Below, in pieces: positions 7,809-16,624 of a stretch of 64,000 bases of DNA. The DNA lies in contig NZ_JATV01000007.1 of the NCBI RefSeq assembly GCF_000611675.1, positions 1-64,000 of the forward strand, written 5' to 3'. Positions within the stretch are counted from its first letter, which is position 1. Each line of letters begins with the position of its first letter. The stretch comes from Flavobacterium succinicans LMG 10402 (GTDB lineage Bacteria > Bacteroidota > Bacteroidia > Flavobacteriales > Flavobacteriaceae). The notes beneath the pieces are model-generated. The model was not told where the DNA came from. It searched no databases and was given only the letters and a program-made list of their open reading frames with translations. Both the position numbers and the translations under genes were made by a program.

Positions 7809-8942
7809 TTATTTTCTGCTTTTTTCATACAATTGACGCCCTAATTCTGCTAAAAAAGGAAGTCCAATGGTATCGTATTCATAAATTCCATCATTAAAAA
7901 TCTTGTCCTTATTGACCAAAATAGTAGCAGATAGTAGAAATTCAATATTGTTTTTGGAATCTACAATATAGGCACAATCCGTTACTGTGCCGTAAGCTTG
8001 TCCTATTTTGTTGTAAATTTTTATATGATCGGGTATGGTTTCTTTAGAGTCACCGAATAAGAAAAATTTACCATAACCATCATAATACTCTTTAGGGTTA
8101 TAACCCGCGTTTCTTGGTAAATTTCGCATCGAAAACAAGATAAAAGCTCTGCTTTTTTCAGAAAGTTTAAATCTTTCACTTTCCTTAAAAGTTTCAGGAA
8201 AGACAATTCTTTTGAGTGTATTGTGTAAAGTTTCTAGCGGGTAGTAATTTTTTTGTGAGAAATCAAAAGGAGTCTCAACTATTGCATTAGTAGCATCATT
8301 AAAATAACCTTTTCCTTTAACGATATTATTTATCATCAATGGCTCAAATTTTTGAGAAGTTGTTGAAGGAAAAACGGTTATGGTGTTGTCATCCTTATAT
8401 AAAGTTATGGGTTTTATGAGTAAACTACCCGAGTTTGGGGTTGATAATCTATGTGTTATTCTAAATGGGAACAACCCCTTTTGTTTCATGCCATTGTTTA
8501 ATGCATCAAATCCAATAAATTCAAAAAGATGATTGCTAGCCTCATTATCGCTTACAGCAAATAATTTTGAAATCTCCTCAGAAAACTTCCACTTTGAAGT
8601 AGCGTCTCCGATAGAAAATGTTGAATTAACTGAAGTATTTGGTATGGCATCTAACTTTTCCATCGCCATAACTGCGATAGGGAATTTGACCGTACTAGCT
8701 GGATAAAAATACTGATTGGCGTCTACATGATATTTATAATCCTTAAATGAAACTTTTCCTTGTTTGTTTCTGGTAATTTGAGAGTAAATAATTTGAACTT
8801 CAAAGGCTGATGGATTTTGCATTACTTGATGAATAATCCCTTTTTTAGTTTTTAGAGTTTGTTTCAAAGGGTTTCTTGTGATGCTGCATCCATAAACTGC
8901 AATTGATAAGATGACTAGTAATATTTTTGCATTAAATTTCAT
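7809..8942 (-). CDS. Class A beta-lactamase-like serine hydrolase lipoprotein
   Basis: A 377-residue exported protein with a lipobox (VYGC, C19). The active-site signatures of serine beta-lactamases and penicillin-interacting enzymes are present in order: S83-T-V-K86 (SxxK), S131-D-N133 (SDN) and a KIG replacing KTG near the C-terminus. It is longer than typical class A enzymes (about 290 residues) and carries insertions between SDN and KIG, so it may be a peptidoglycan-active hydrolase rather than an antibiotic-resistance enzyme. It is monocistronic, convergent with the transglutaminase-like gene. Confidence 0.82.
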   Translation of the reverse strand: MKFNAKILLVILSIAVYGCSITRNPLKQTLKTKKGIIHQVMQNPSAFEVQIIYSQITRNKQGKVSFKDYKYHVDANQYFYPASTVKFPIAVMAMEKLDAIPNTSVNSTFSIGDATSKWKFSEEISKLFAVSDNEASNHLFEFIGFDALNNGMKQKGLFPFRITHRLSTPNSGSLLIKPITLYKDDNTITVFPSTTSQKFEPLMINNIVKGKGYFNDATNAIVETPFDFSQKNYYPLETLHNTLKRIVFPETFKESERFKLSEKSRAFILFSMRNLPRNAGYNPKEYYDGYGKFFLFGDSKETIPDHIKIYNKIGQAYGTVTDCAYIVDSKNNIEFLLSATILVNKDKIFNDGIYEYDTIGLPFLAELGRQLYEKSRK

Positions 8943-9065
8943 AAATGAATATATAGAGCTTGAAATATACTACAAATTAAGTAGATGGTAAGTTATTGTA
9001 ACGCTTTTATTTATGATTTTTGATCCTTTCAAAAAAAGGGAAGTCCCAAAATTTCGGAATAAATA

Positions 9066-9116
9066 AAAAAAAAAATCCGTAAAAACTTGATGTTTCAAGT
9101 CGTTACGGATTTTATC
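9066..9116 (-). terminator. Terminator downstream of tRNA-Val
   Basis: On the minus strand, AAAATCCGTAA pairs with TTACGGATTTT around an inner hairpin (ACTTGAAACATCAAGT), followed by a long T-run. It lies directly after the tRNA-Val 3' end. The rest of 8943-9118 shows no other feature. Confidence 0.8.
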
Positions 9117-9118
9117 TG

Positions 9119-9193
9119 TGGGCGATGAGGGGTTCGAACCCCCGACCCCCTCGGTGTAAACGAGGTGCTCTGAACCAGCTGAGCTAATCGCCC
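9119..9193 (-). tRNA. tRNA-Val (TAC)
   Basis: A 75-nt tRNA on the minus strand. The acceptor strands GGGCGAT and ATCGCCC pair perfectly with discriminator A. The anticodon stem is CTCGT/ACGAG-like around a loop containing TAC, and the T-arm carries GGTTCGAACCC. CCA is not encoded. An open frame read through it (8970-9206) is not a gene. Confidence 0.96.
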
Positions 9194-9351
9194 TTTCGGG
9201 TTGCAATGTCTTGCGTTATTGCGTGTGCAAATATACATCTAGATTTTGTATTTGCAAGCGTTTTTTTGAAAAAAAATAAAATAAAACAGTGCTTTTTTCT
9301 TTATTCCTTAAAAGTCAAGTGTTTAGTTTTGGGTGTAAATGCATTTATTTT

Positions 9352-9382
9352 TTTGTATTCGCTTCCCATAGTATTACATTTG
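9352..9382 (+). promoter_or_regulatory. Bacteroidota promoter (TTTG, 19-bp spacer, TACATTTG)
   Basis: TTTG at 9352-9355 and TACATTTG at 9375-9382 are separated by 19 bp, matching the -33/-7 consensus of this phylum. The ABC exporter ATG follows at 9402. Confidence 0.7.
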
Positions 9383-9401
9383 GCCTTTATAAAATAAGAT
9401 T

Positions 9402-11186
9402 ATGGGAAGATTTAAAGAAAATGATTTGCCTAAAGCAAAAATTACCGCAACATCAATCAACAAAGCCAAGATTATTTTTAGATATGCGGGCAATAATACA
9501 TGGAAGTTTTACTTAGGCTTATTGTTTCTGTTGCTAACGAGTGTTACTGCATTGGCTTTTCCAAAGTTTATGGGAATGCTTGTGGATTGTGTTAACAAGA
9601 AAGATGCTGATTTAGCCAATCAAATTGCTTTGGGATTGGCCTTAGTACTGGTTTTGCAATCCGTTTTTTCTTTTTTTAGATTGTCACTTTTTGTGAATTT
9701 TACAGAAAACACCTTAGCGAATGTTAGACTGGCGTTGTATACCAATTTGGTCAAATTGCCCATGTCGTTTTTTTCTCAAAAAAGAGTAGGAGAGTTAAAT
9801 AGCCGCATAAGCAATGATATTAGTCAAATTCAAGATACCTTAACCACTACTATTGCCGAATTTTTACGTCAATTTATTCTTATCGTAGGTAGTTTTATTA
9901 TGTTGGCTAGCATTAATGTGAAATTGACTATTATGATGGTTTCTGTAGTGCCATTGGTTGGAGTAGCGGCTGTGTTTTTTGGTAGATACATTCGTAAATA
10001 TTCTAAGAAAGTTCAAGATCAAGTAGCAGAAAGCCAAGTGGTAGTTGAAGAAACAATGCAAGGGATTAGTATTGTCAAAGCTTTTGCAAATGAATGGTAC
10101 GAGATCGACCGTTATACTACAAAAATTCGCGAGGTAGTCAAAGTGGCGATTAAAGGAGGGCAATTGCGCGGTTATTTTGCCTCATTTATTATTGTGTGTT
10201 TGTTCGGAACCATTGTAGCTGTAGTTTGGTATGGCGTACAATTGAGTATTGCTGGTGAAATTACCGTGGGCGAATTGTTTACTTTTATTTTGTATTCTAG
10301 TTATGTGGGTGCCTCTTCGGGGGGAATAGCCGAGTTGTATGCTCAAATGCAGAAAGCCATCGGAGCAACCGAGCGTGTGTTTGAATTGTTAGAAGAAGTA
10401 CCAGAAAAAATCAATAGTACTGAAATTCAAAATTTTCCTAAAATAAAAGGCGATGTTGCTTTTCAAAATGTTGCGTTTACCTATCCTTCCCGAAAAGAAA
10501 TTGAAGTTTTGAAAGGAGTTAGTTTTTCGGCTCTGTCCGGACAAAAAATTGCTATTGTTGGGCCAAGTGGTGCAGGAAAATCAACTATTGCTTCCTTGCT
10601 ACTCCGTTTTTACGACACCACAGGAGGAACAATTACCATTGATGATAAAAATATGTTGGCCTACGATTTAGAGGCTTTGCGTGGTAATATGAGTATAGTA
10701 CCTCAAGATGTGATTTTGTTTGGTGGAACGATCAAAGAAAATATTGCTTATGGGAAGCCCAATGCCACCGACGAAGAAATTATGTTAGCCGCTAAGCAAG
10801 CCAATGCGCTGCAATTTATTCAAGGATTTCCAGAAAAATTTGAAACTGTGGTGGGAGAAAGAGGAATTAAACTTTCTGGTGGGCAAAGACAGCGTATTGC
10901 TATAGCAAGAGCGTTGCTTAAAAATCCTAGTATTTTGATTTTGGATGAAGCTACTTCTTCTTTGGATAGCGAAAGCGAAAAATTAGTTCAAGAAGCTTTA
11001 GAAATTTTAATGGAAGGAAGAACGAGTATCATCATTGCACACCGATTATCAACGATTCGTAGTGCGGATCAAATCTTAGTGTTGGATCAAGGACAAATTG
11101 CTGAAAAAGGTACGCACCAAGAACTAATTGCATTGGAAAATGGAATTTACAAAAACTTAAGTAATTTACAATTTAGTACGCTTTAG
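9402..11186 (+). CDS. ABC exporter, fused permease and ATPase (MsbA/multidrug type)
   Basis: This 594-residue half-transporter would work as a homodimer in the inner membrane. Residues about 30-310 form the six-helix type I exporter domain. The ATPase domain has Walker A GPSGAGKST, the signature LSGGQRQR, Walker B ILILDEAT and the H-loop HRLST. The family moves lipids, lipid A-like molecules or drugs outward; the cargo here is not decidable. The first ATG after a clear promoter was chosen, though a shorter N-terminus is possible since residues 1-25 are hydrophilic. A bidirectional terminator separates it from the convergent oxidoreductase. Confidence 0.9.
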   Translation: MGRFKENDLPKAKITATSINKAKIIFRYAGNNTWKFYLGLLFLLLTSVTALAFPKFMGMLVDCVNKKDADLANQIALGLALVLVLQSVFSFFRLSLFVNFTENTLANVRLALYTNLVKLPMSFFSQKRVGELNSRISNDISQIQDTLTTTIAEFLRQFILIVGSFIMLASINVKLTIMMVSVVPLVGVAAVFFGRYIRKYSKKVQDQVAESQVVVEETMQGISIVKAFANEWYEIDRYTTKIREVVKVAIKGGQLRGYFASFIIVCLFGTIVAVVWYGVQLSIAGEITVGELFTFILYSSYVGASSGGIAELYAQMQKAIGATERVFELLEEVPEKINSTEIQNFPKIKGDVAFQNVAFTYPSRKEIEVLKGVSFSALSGQKIAIVGPSGAGKSTIASLLLRFYDTTGGTITIDDKNMLAYDLEALRGNMSIVPQDVILFGGTIKENIAYGKPNATDEEIMLAAKQANALQFIQGFPEKFETVVGERGIKLSGGQRQRIAIARALLKNPSILILDEATSSLDSESEKLVQEALEILMEGRTSIIIAHRLSTIRSADQILVLDQGQIAEKGTHQELIALENGIYKNLSNLQFSTL

Positions 11187-11228
11187 AAATATTCATGGCT
11201 ATTTAGTCTAAAATCGATGTAATGCAAT

Positions 11229-11258
11229 TAAAAAGCAGTGGTGTGAATCACTGCTTTT
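11229..11258. terminator. Bidirectional terminator between convergent genes
   Basis: An 11-bp perfect stem (AAAAAGCAGTG, 11229-11239, with CACTGCTTTTT, 11248-11258) has A and T runs at its two ends, serving both the ABC exporter (+) and the NDH-2-like gene (-). Confidence 0.85.
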
Positions 11259-11263
11259 TGATT

Positions 11264-12541
11264 TTAGGAGTTGTCTTTATTTGGAGCATTAGGTCTAATA
11301 ATCATTCTCAAATCATGATCTTTGGTGAAGTAGGCAATAGACCAGTTGTAAAATGTAGCCATTTTATTTCGATAATGCATTAAAGAAATTAGGTGCACAA
11401 ATACCCAAATAAACCAAGCGAAAAATCCTTTGAAATGCAAGTTTTTAGGTAAATCAGCTACGGCTTTATTTCTTCCAATGATGGCCATTGAGCCTTTATC
11501 TGTATATGAAAATTCTTTTAAAGTTTTTCCATTGGCTAGCTTATCAAAGTTTTTGGCTAAATTTTTAGCTTGTTGTAAGGCGACTTGTGCCACTTGAGGA
11601 TGTCCATCTGGAAAATTTTTGTCTGTAAGCTGAATACTATTGTCACCGATAGCATAGCAGTTTTCTAAATTTTCAATAGCATTATAGCCATTGGTTTGAA
11701 GTCTTTTTCCCCGACCAAAACAATCTGATGGAATCCCTTCAAACTGTTGAGTCGTAACGCCTGCTGCCCAAATTAAATTTTCGGTTTCTATTATTTTTCC
11801 ATTGCTTAATAGTACTTTTTGATTTGAAAAATCGGTGACCTGCGTATTTAAATACACTTTGACGCCTAATTTTTTCAAATCTATTAGAGTGTTTTCTTGT
11901 GCTTTTTTGCTCATAGGAGATAATAGCTGTGCGCTGCCATCTACTAAGTAAATATGCGTTTTAAAAGGATGTTTGTTGAATTCTGGATAATCTTTTTTGA
12001 AAACGGTTTTGCGTAACTCTGCCAGCATGCCTGAAATTTCAACGCCTGTAGGTCCACCTCCCGCAACCACAATGGTAAGTTTTTCTTTTAACTTTTTTTT
12101 GTTGTCGAGTAGTCTTGTCGCTTCCTCGATTTGCTGCAATAAAAAATTACGCATTTCTAAAGCATCATTCAACGTTTTCATTGGAATGGCATTCTTTTGA
12201 ACATTTTTCATTCCAAAATAATTCGTAACTGTTCCTGTGGCAAATACTAAATAGTCATACGTAAGCTCGCAAGTAGAAAGGATCACTTTTTTCTGATTAG
12301 CCTCAATTTTTAAAAGTTCACCATTTACAAAATTCACGTTTTTTTTGTTTCGTAATAGTTTTCTAAAGGGATAGCTAATGTTAGAAGGTTCCAAAAAACC
12401 AGTAGCTACTTGATACAGCAAAGGAGGGAAGAACACATAATTGTTCTTGTCCACCAAAGTGATTTCGTAGGCTTTGTTTGTAGTATCTTTAGCTAAGTTT
12501 AGTCCTGCAAATCCTCCTCCAATTATGATGATTTTTTTCAT
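11264..12541 (-). CDS. FAD-dependent NAD(P)H dehydrogenase, type II (NDH-2-like)
   Basis: A 425-residue flavoprotein with an N-terminal Rossmann FAD site (IIIIGGGFAGLNLAK) and a second nucleotide-binding motif for NAD(P)H (VVAGGGPTGVEISGMLAEL). Its late helix-rich C-terminus (WFIWVFVHLISLMHY) probably attaches it to the inner membrane. It would oxidise NADH and reduce quinone without pumping protons. The length fits NDH-2 (about 430). It is 11 bp after the SMR gene in the same direction, so the Crp/Fnr, SMR and NDH-2-like genes may form one operon. Confidence 0.88.
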   Translation of the reverse strand: MKKIIIIGGGFAGLNLAKDTTNKAYEITLVDKNNYVFFPPLLYQVATGFLEPSNISYPFRKLLRNKKNVNFVNGELLKIEANQKKVILSTCELTYDYLVFATGTVTNYFGMKNVQKNAIPMKTLNDALEMRNFLLQQIEEATRLLDNKKKLKEKLTIVVAGGGPTGVEISGMLAELRKTVFKKDYPEFNKHPFKTHIYLVDGSAQLLSPMSKKAQENTLIDLKKLGVKVYLNTQVTDFSNQKVLLSNGKIIETENLIWAAGVTTQQFEGIPSDCFGRGKRLQTNGYNAIENLENCYAIGDNSIQLTDKNFPDGHPQVAQVALQQAKNLAKNFDKLANGKTLKEFSYTDKGSMAIIGRNKAVADLPKNLHFKGFFAWFIWVFVHLISLMHYRNKMATFYNWSIAYFTKDHDLRMIIRPNAPNKDNS

Positions 12542-12552
12542 GATTGTAATGG

Positions 12553-12879
12553 TTAATGTGAAACTACCTTTAAGCCGATGATGGAAGCAATTAAGGTGGT
12601 TATAAAAAATAATCGCCAGAAACTAGCTGGTTCTTTGAAAACAAAAATTCCAATCAAAACCGTACCTACGGCTCCAATGCCTGTCCAAACTCCATAGGCA
12701 GTACCAATGGGAAGGGTTTGTGTAGCTTTTATTAATAAAGCCATGCTGATTAATAATGAGAGTAAAAAACCGGCATACCAATAATACATTTCGGTACCGT
12801 TTGTTTCTTTGGCTTTGCCTAAACAAGCAGCAAAGGCTACTTCAAATAATCCTGCGATGATGAGTAGAATCCAATTCAT
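12553..12879 (-). CDS. SMR-family small multidrug/guanidinium efflux protein
   Basis: A 108-residue membrane protein with four helices. The essential membrane glutamate is present in the first helix (GLFEVAFAACLGKA, E13) and the GTAYGVWTGIGAVGTVLIG motif of helix 3 is intact. SMR proteins form antiparallel dimers that exchange protons for quaternary ammonium compounds or guanidinium. The sequence does not show which subtype this is. It follows the Crp/Fnr gene by 56 bp and precedes the NDH-2-like gene by 11 bp. Confidence 0.9.
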   Translation of the reverse strand: MNWILLIIAGLFEVAFAACLGKAKETNGTEMYYWYAGFLLSLLISMALLIKATQTLPIGTAYGVWTGIGAVGTVLIGIFVFKEPASFWRLFFITTLIASIIGLKVVSH

Positions 12880-12935
12880 GATTTATTTTTTTTGACAAAG
12901 TTATAGCTCCGTTTTCAATTAAAATTTTACAAATG

Positions 12936-13547
12936 TTAAATACTTTTAATGTTTTGAGTTGCTCTGATCCTACTTAAACTAACTTGTGAAATACCTAAAT
13001 AGGAAGCGATAATTCCCAACGGAACGCGTTGAAAAAGATCTGGGCGATGATTGATCAAATCCTCGTATCTGTCAGAAGCCTTCTTGAATTGTATGTCAAT
13101 TAATCGTTTTTCGGTTTTGATTAGCTCCAATTCTGCCATTTTTCTGGCCCAATTGGCAATGTGAATATCACTGGTTAAAAGCTGGTTCAAAATGGATTGA
13201 TTAATTTTATAGAAACTACTTTCTTCAAGTAATTCAATGTTTTCGTAACTTTTTTGATTTAAAACATAGTTTTTTAGCGAAAGTACCGTATCAGCTTCTT
13301 TTCCGAACCAGAATGTGACTTCCTTACCGTCAAAGTTGGTGTAAGCTCTAACAATCCCTTTTTTAATGATATAAATATGGTTTTCGATTTTATTTTCATG
13401 CATTAAAATATGGCCTTTAGGAAATGTAACTAAAGAAATGGCCTCTTTAAAAGAGTTTATGGAAGATTCAGGTAATGGATAAATAGTATTTATTATGAAG
13501 TCTATTTCCATTTTATTAATTGATTTTATGGACTCTAAATTAAACAA
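12936..13547 (-). CDS. Crp/Fnr-family transcriptional regulator
   Basis: A 203-residue regulator with an N-terminal cyclic-nucleotide-binding-like jelly roll (GHILMHENKIENHIYIIKKGIVRAY) and a C-terminal winged helix (PLGIIASYLGISQVSLSRIRA). There are no conserved cysteines for an Fnr iron-sulfur cluster and the usual cAMP-contacting residues are not evident, as in most Bacteroidota members. An internal ATG, 12 residues in (MEIDFI), could be the true start. Its position upstream of the SMR gene suggests it controls that efflux gene. Its own promoter region faces the VOC gene promoter. Confidence 0.85.
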   Translation of the reverse strand: MFNLESIKSINKMEIDFIINTIYPLPESSINSFKEAISLVTFPKGHILMHENKIENHIYIIKKGIVRAYTNFDGKEVTFWFGKEADTVLSLKNYVLNQKSYENIELLEESSFYKINQSILNQLLTSDIHIANWARKMAELELIKTEKRLIDIQFKKASDRYEDLINHRPDLFQRVPLGIIASYLGISQVSLSRIRATQNIKSI

Positions 13548-13765
13548 TTGATAGTGAACTAGTGTTCTTTTTTTAAGAAATACATTTCATCTTGGTGTTT
13601 TGTTTTTTTTAAGAATTAGGACAGTCCTATTTTTTTTGTATTTTTTTTTCGACTACAACTCCCCGTGAATCATAAAAATACACATTTGTGTTACTAGCTG
13701 CATTGGATGTAATGTATTGTTTTGCAGTATTTAAAGTTTTAGTTTTGCGCCATAAATCATTGGTT

Positions 13766-14365
13766 ATGTTTAAAAATAAATTAATTTTAGGAGTAGCTTT
13801 ATTGTTACTCACCACACTGAGTTATTCACAAAAAAAATCAATTATGAAAAATGAAAATGAAGTTTTGAACCCATTTCCTAAAACCTTTTCTCATATCGGA
13901 ATTACAGTTCCAGATATCGAGAAAGCGGTAAAGTTTTATACCGAAATTTTAGGTTTTTATGTTATTATGCAACCTACCGTTGTTAAAGAAGAAAACGAAA
14001 CTGCCATCGGAAAAATGTGTATTGATGTTTTTGGAGAAGGTTGGGGCACCTTTAAAATTGCTCATCTATCAACGGGAGATAGAATTGGGATAGAATTGTT
14101 TGAATTTAAGGAAAGTAAAGAGCTAAAGCCCAATTTTGAACCTTTCCGTTCTGGGTTGTTTCATTTTTCAATTCAAGATCCAGATATTGAAGGATTGGTT
14201 GAAAAAATTGTAGCAGCCGGTGGCAAACAAAGAATGCCTATCCGAGAGTATTATCCAGGCGAAAAACCCTATCGCATGTGTTATGTGGAAGATCCATTTG
14301 GAACCGTATTCGAGATTTATACGCACTCTTATGAACTTCATTATTCACAAGGCGCATACAAATAA
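13766..14365 (+). CDS. Exported VOC-family (glyoxalase/lactoylglutathione lyase-like) protein
   Basis: 199 residues when begun at the ATG at 13766, which places a clean signal peptide (KNKLILGVALLLLTTLSYSQ) first; the longer frame starts upstream in AT-rich promoter sequence. The mature part is a two-module VOC fold with metal-ligand candidates FSHIGI, IGIELFEF, LFHFSI and TVFEIYTH (His, Glu, His, Glu). The family includes glyoxalase I, dioxygenases and resistance proteins, so the reaction is open. A periplasmic location is unusual for a glyoxalase. Its 3' end overlaps the convergent HxlR gene by 25 bp. Confidence 0.82.
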   Translation: MFKNKLILGVALLLLTTLSYSQKKSIMKNENEVLNPFPKTFSHIGITVPDIEKAVKFYTEILGFYVIMQPTVVKEENETAIGKMCIDVFGEGWGTFKIAHLSTGDRIGIELFEFKESKELKPNFEPFRSGLFHFSIQDPDIEGLVEKIVAAGGKQRMPIREYYPGEKPYRMCYVEDPFGTVFEIYTHSYELHYSQGAYK

Positions 14366-14712
14366 TTGGATTTTGCAAAATCTTGTCCCCATTGGTTCAA
14401 TTGCAGAATAATGGGGATGATGCTTTTGCCAGCAGCCGTTAATTCATATTCGACTCTGGGTGGGGTAACTGGAAAAACAGTTCGTTTAACTAAGACATCT
14501 TTTTCTAGTGCCCGCAAAGAATAGATAAACATTCTATTTGAAATATCAGTGATGCTTTTTTGCAATTCACCGGATCGGACGGGACCTTCTTTTAAGTGAA
14601 ATAAAATGAGGCTCTTGTATTTGTCCCCAATTAAGCGCAAAGTAAAAGCTAAGGGACAATTGAATTCCTTGTTGTCGTATAGGATCGTTTCTTTGTCTTT
14701 TTTTGTATTCAT
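14341..14712 (-). CDS. HxlR-family winged-helix regulator
   Basis: A 123-residue DNA-binding protein. It has the N-terminal NCPLAFTLRLIGDKYK segment with the conserved Cys-Pro of HxlR/YodB proteins, then the recognition region RSGELQKSITDISNRMFIYSLRALE and the wing YELTAAGKSIIPI. Members with this cysteine sense quinones, aldehydes or disulfide stress. It converges with and overlaps the VOC gene by 25 bp, so the two transcripts are antisense at their ends. A link in aldehyde or electrophile stress is plausible but not shown. Confidence 0.88.
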   Translation of the reverse strand: MNTKKDKETILYDNKEFNCPLAFTLRLIGDKYKSLILFHLKEGPVRSGELQKSITDISNRMFIYSLRALEKDVLVKRTVFPVTPPRVEYELTAAGKSIIPIILQLNQWGQDFAKSNYLYAPCE

Positions 14713-14898
14713 TTTTAATTAAAGGTAGTTAAAAATTTAAAAAGTTGATTTTGAAAAATAAGGAAGGCATAACCTTTCTTCTTACACAATATTTTAATTT
14801 GTGTGTAAATTAACTATTGTTGTAATTTGAAATACAGTCATTTATGTAAATTAGTGCAGCTTTTTTAAAACTTGATTTACTATTTTAAATTTAATCTC

Positions 14899-15120
14899 AT
14901 GAAAAATACTGCCTTTTTTTTAGTTGGATTTACTACTTTATATTTGGTCTTTTTTATTGCTTTTTGTCAAATAGATACTTCCTTAAAAATGATGAGTATT
15001 TTGTTTGTAATAGGCAATCTCTTGATTGTTTTGATGGTATACAAGGTGCTGAAAGATTTTTATAGTACCACTAAAACCTTCAAAAATTGGTACGAAGATC
15101 ATCCCAAAGCAGCAGAATAA
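14899..15120 (+). CDS. Small two-helix membrane protein, function unknown
   Basis: A 73-residue protein starting at the ATG at 14899; a longer frame begins at 14872 but adds only promoter-like sequence. It has two hydrophobic segments (NTAFFLVGFTTLYLVFFIAF and MMSILFVIGNLLIVLMVYKVL) and a polar tail ending NWYEDHPKAAE. I do not recognise a family with certainty, although similar short proteins with a conserved NWYEDHP-like tail occur in Flavobacteria. It converges on the LolA-like gene with 5 bp between stop codons. Confidence 0.65.
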   Translation: MKNTAFFLVGFTTLYLVFFIAFCQIDTSLKMMSILFVIGNLLIVLMVYKVLKDFYSTTKTFKNWYEDHPKAAE

Positions 15121-15125
15121 AAGAA

Positions 15126-15788
15126 TTAGTTGCCCTGCATTTTGATCGTGGCATACATCAACTGCAGATAAATTTTTCCTTTTTTGGTTGCTTCCGTTTT
15201 CATTTTCTTTTTGTCAATGGTGGTTCCTTTTCCTAGAAAGTTTATTGGAATTTTTAGTTTTTCAATTTCAAAACTAATGGCTACTTTTTCAGGTAAAATA
15301 TCTTTGTTTTTTTGATATTCCATAAGCATTTGATAGGCTCCATCTTTTTTGGTGTTAATTTCTGTGGCATGAAGACGTTTTGACTTTTGATCCAGCCAAA
15401 CGGTTGCTATCGAAAAATCGGCTTTTGGATCGATTGGAATGATATTTAGGACTTTACAGAGTTTGCCATTTTTCACTTCTTTACCTCTGTCCACTGTGAT
15501 GTATGGATATTCTGTGAGGCTATTTAGTGAAAAATCCAACCCTCTTTTGGGTAAAAGAACAAAATCATCGGTATCAATTTTCATTCTTTTGCCTTTGGTA
15601 TAAGTGATTTTTGCTTGTTTATTAGGCATATTAATAAACGAAATATCGACTTTCAAATTCAATGTTGCATTGAAATAAGTCACCGAATCCATTCGTTGTT
15701 TCAAAGCCAATAGCTCTTTGTCTATTGGTTGGGAAAAGCAGGAAGTTACGGATAGAAAAAATAATCCTATATATAAAATTAGTCGCAT
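15126..15788 (-). CDS. Exported LolA/outer-membrane-lipoprotein-sorting-like protein
   Basis: This 220-residue protein has a signal peptide (RLILYIGLFFLSVTSCFSQ). Its body is beta-rich, with repeated short strands such as ADFSIATVWLDQKSKRLHATEI, resembling the half-barrel of LolA/LolB-type proteins. The cysteine near the cleavage site could be a lipobox, but SCFS is not ideal. It is the last gene of a minus-strand operon with an ABC-2 type transporter, its start overlapping the permease stop by one base. It may be a periplasmic partner of that transporter. The family assignment is moderate. Confidence 0.6.
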   Translation of the reverse strand: MRLILYIGLFFLSVTSCFSQPIDKELLALKQRMDSVTYFNATLNLKVDISFINMPNKQAKITYTKGKRMKIDTDDFVLLPKRGLDFSLNSLTEYPYITVDRGKEVKNGKLCKVLNIIPIDPKADFSIATVWLDQKSKRLHATEINTKKDGAYQMLMEYQKNKDILPEKVAISFEIEKLKIPINFLGKGTTIDKKKMKTEATKKGKIYLQLMYATIKMQGN

Positions 15789-16621
15789 TAGTCAAGGTCT
15801 TTTCGGATGAATAAATAGCCACCTAAAACGGCTGTTATCAGAGTGTAAATGAATAATAAAATGGTATTGAAATATACTTGATTCCAAGCGATTTCAGGAT
15901 AAAAGAAATATTGCCAACTGTCGATTAATTTTACATAAAACCATTGATTTAAGAAAGTCGAACTTAAATCTATTTTGAGCAATAAATTGGTAAATACTAA
16001 AAAAAATGAAGAAGCAATCCAAGTAGCGGTAGCTTCTTTAATGACTAAAGCCAGCGTCATGCTCACAACGGTGTAGAATAACATAGAGAATCCACCAGAG
16101 ACAAAAGCCAAGAGGATGCGTTGTTTGGCTATCGCATCTGTAAAAAAGTTGAGCGATTCTAGATATACAATCAAATCGCCATGACCAAAGATAGCATTGG
16201 AAAACACAATAGAAGTAAAAGCAAGAAATAGCAAAACAACAATTGTAAGCTGTATGGCAACGAGGTATTTTGCTGTGATAAATTTCAATTTGCTTACAGG
16301 TTGCAGAAAAATAGCTTGTAGTGTTTTGTCTTTATATTCCGTTGTTATCATTCCTGAAACCAAAATCATCAAGATTAAAGGTAAATGAAACCAAAGTGTA
16401 TTCAATAACAAATACACCATTAGGTTTCCATTCAATAAATTGCCTTTAAAATAGAACGATTTACGTAAATTTTCTAAAAGAAGTTCAATAATATCGGTAC
16501 CCTGAAAATAGGCGCCCACTAAGACCATTGCTTCAATAATTACAATGGCTCCAAGTGCCCAATAGGTTCTCTTTTGTTTGAATAGTTTGTACCACTCGAT
16601 TTTGATTAATTGCCACATCAT
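15788..16621 (-). CDS. ABC-2 type transporter permease
   Basis: A 277-residue inner-membrane protein with about six transmembrane segments, starting with WQLIKIEWYKLFKQKRTYW, the typical cytoplasmic start of ABC-2 (NatB/gliding GldF-like) permeases. The TTEYKDKTLQAIFLQPVSKLKFITAKYL segment is the coupling helix region. It pairs with the ATPase gene 3 bp upstream. The family includes antibiotic, sodium and lipid exporters and a substrate cannot be named. Its stop overlaps the next start by one base. Confidence 0.85.
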   Translation of the reverse strand: MMWQLIKIEWYKLFKQKRTYWALGAIVIIEAMVLVGAYFQGTDIIELLLENLRKSFYFKGNLLNGNLMVYLLLNTLWFHLPLILMILVSGMITTEYKDKTLQAIFLQPVSKLKFITAKYLVAIQLTIVVLLFLAFTSIVFSNAIFGHGDLIVYLESLNFFTDAIAKQRILLAFVSGGFSMLFYTVVSMTLALVIKEATATWIASSFFLVFTNLLLKIDLSSTFLNQWFYVKLIDSWQYFFYPEIAWNQVYFNTILLFIYTLITAVLGGYLFIRKDLD

Positions 16622-16624
16622 AAA

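Noticed and set aside
8970..9206. 78-codon minus-strand open frame over the tRNA-Val
   Set aside because: It reads through the tRNA and its terminator; the protein is a translation of tRNA sequence.
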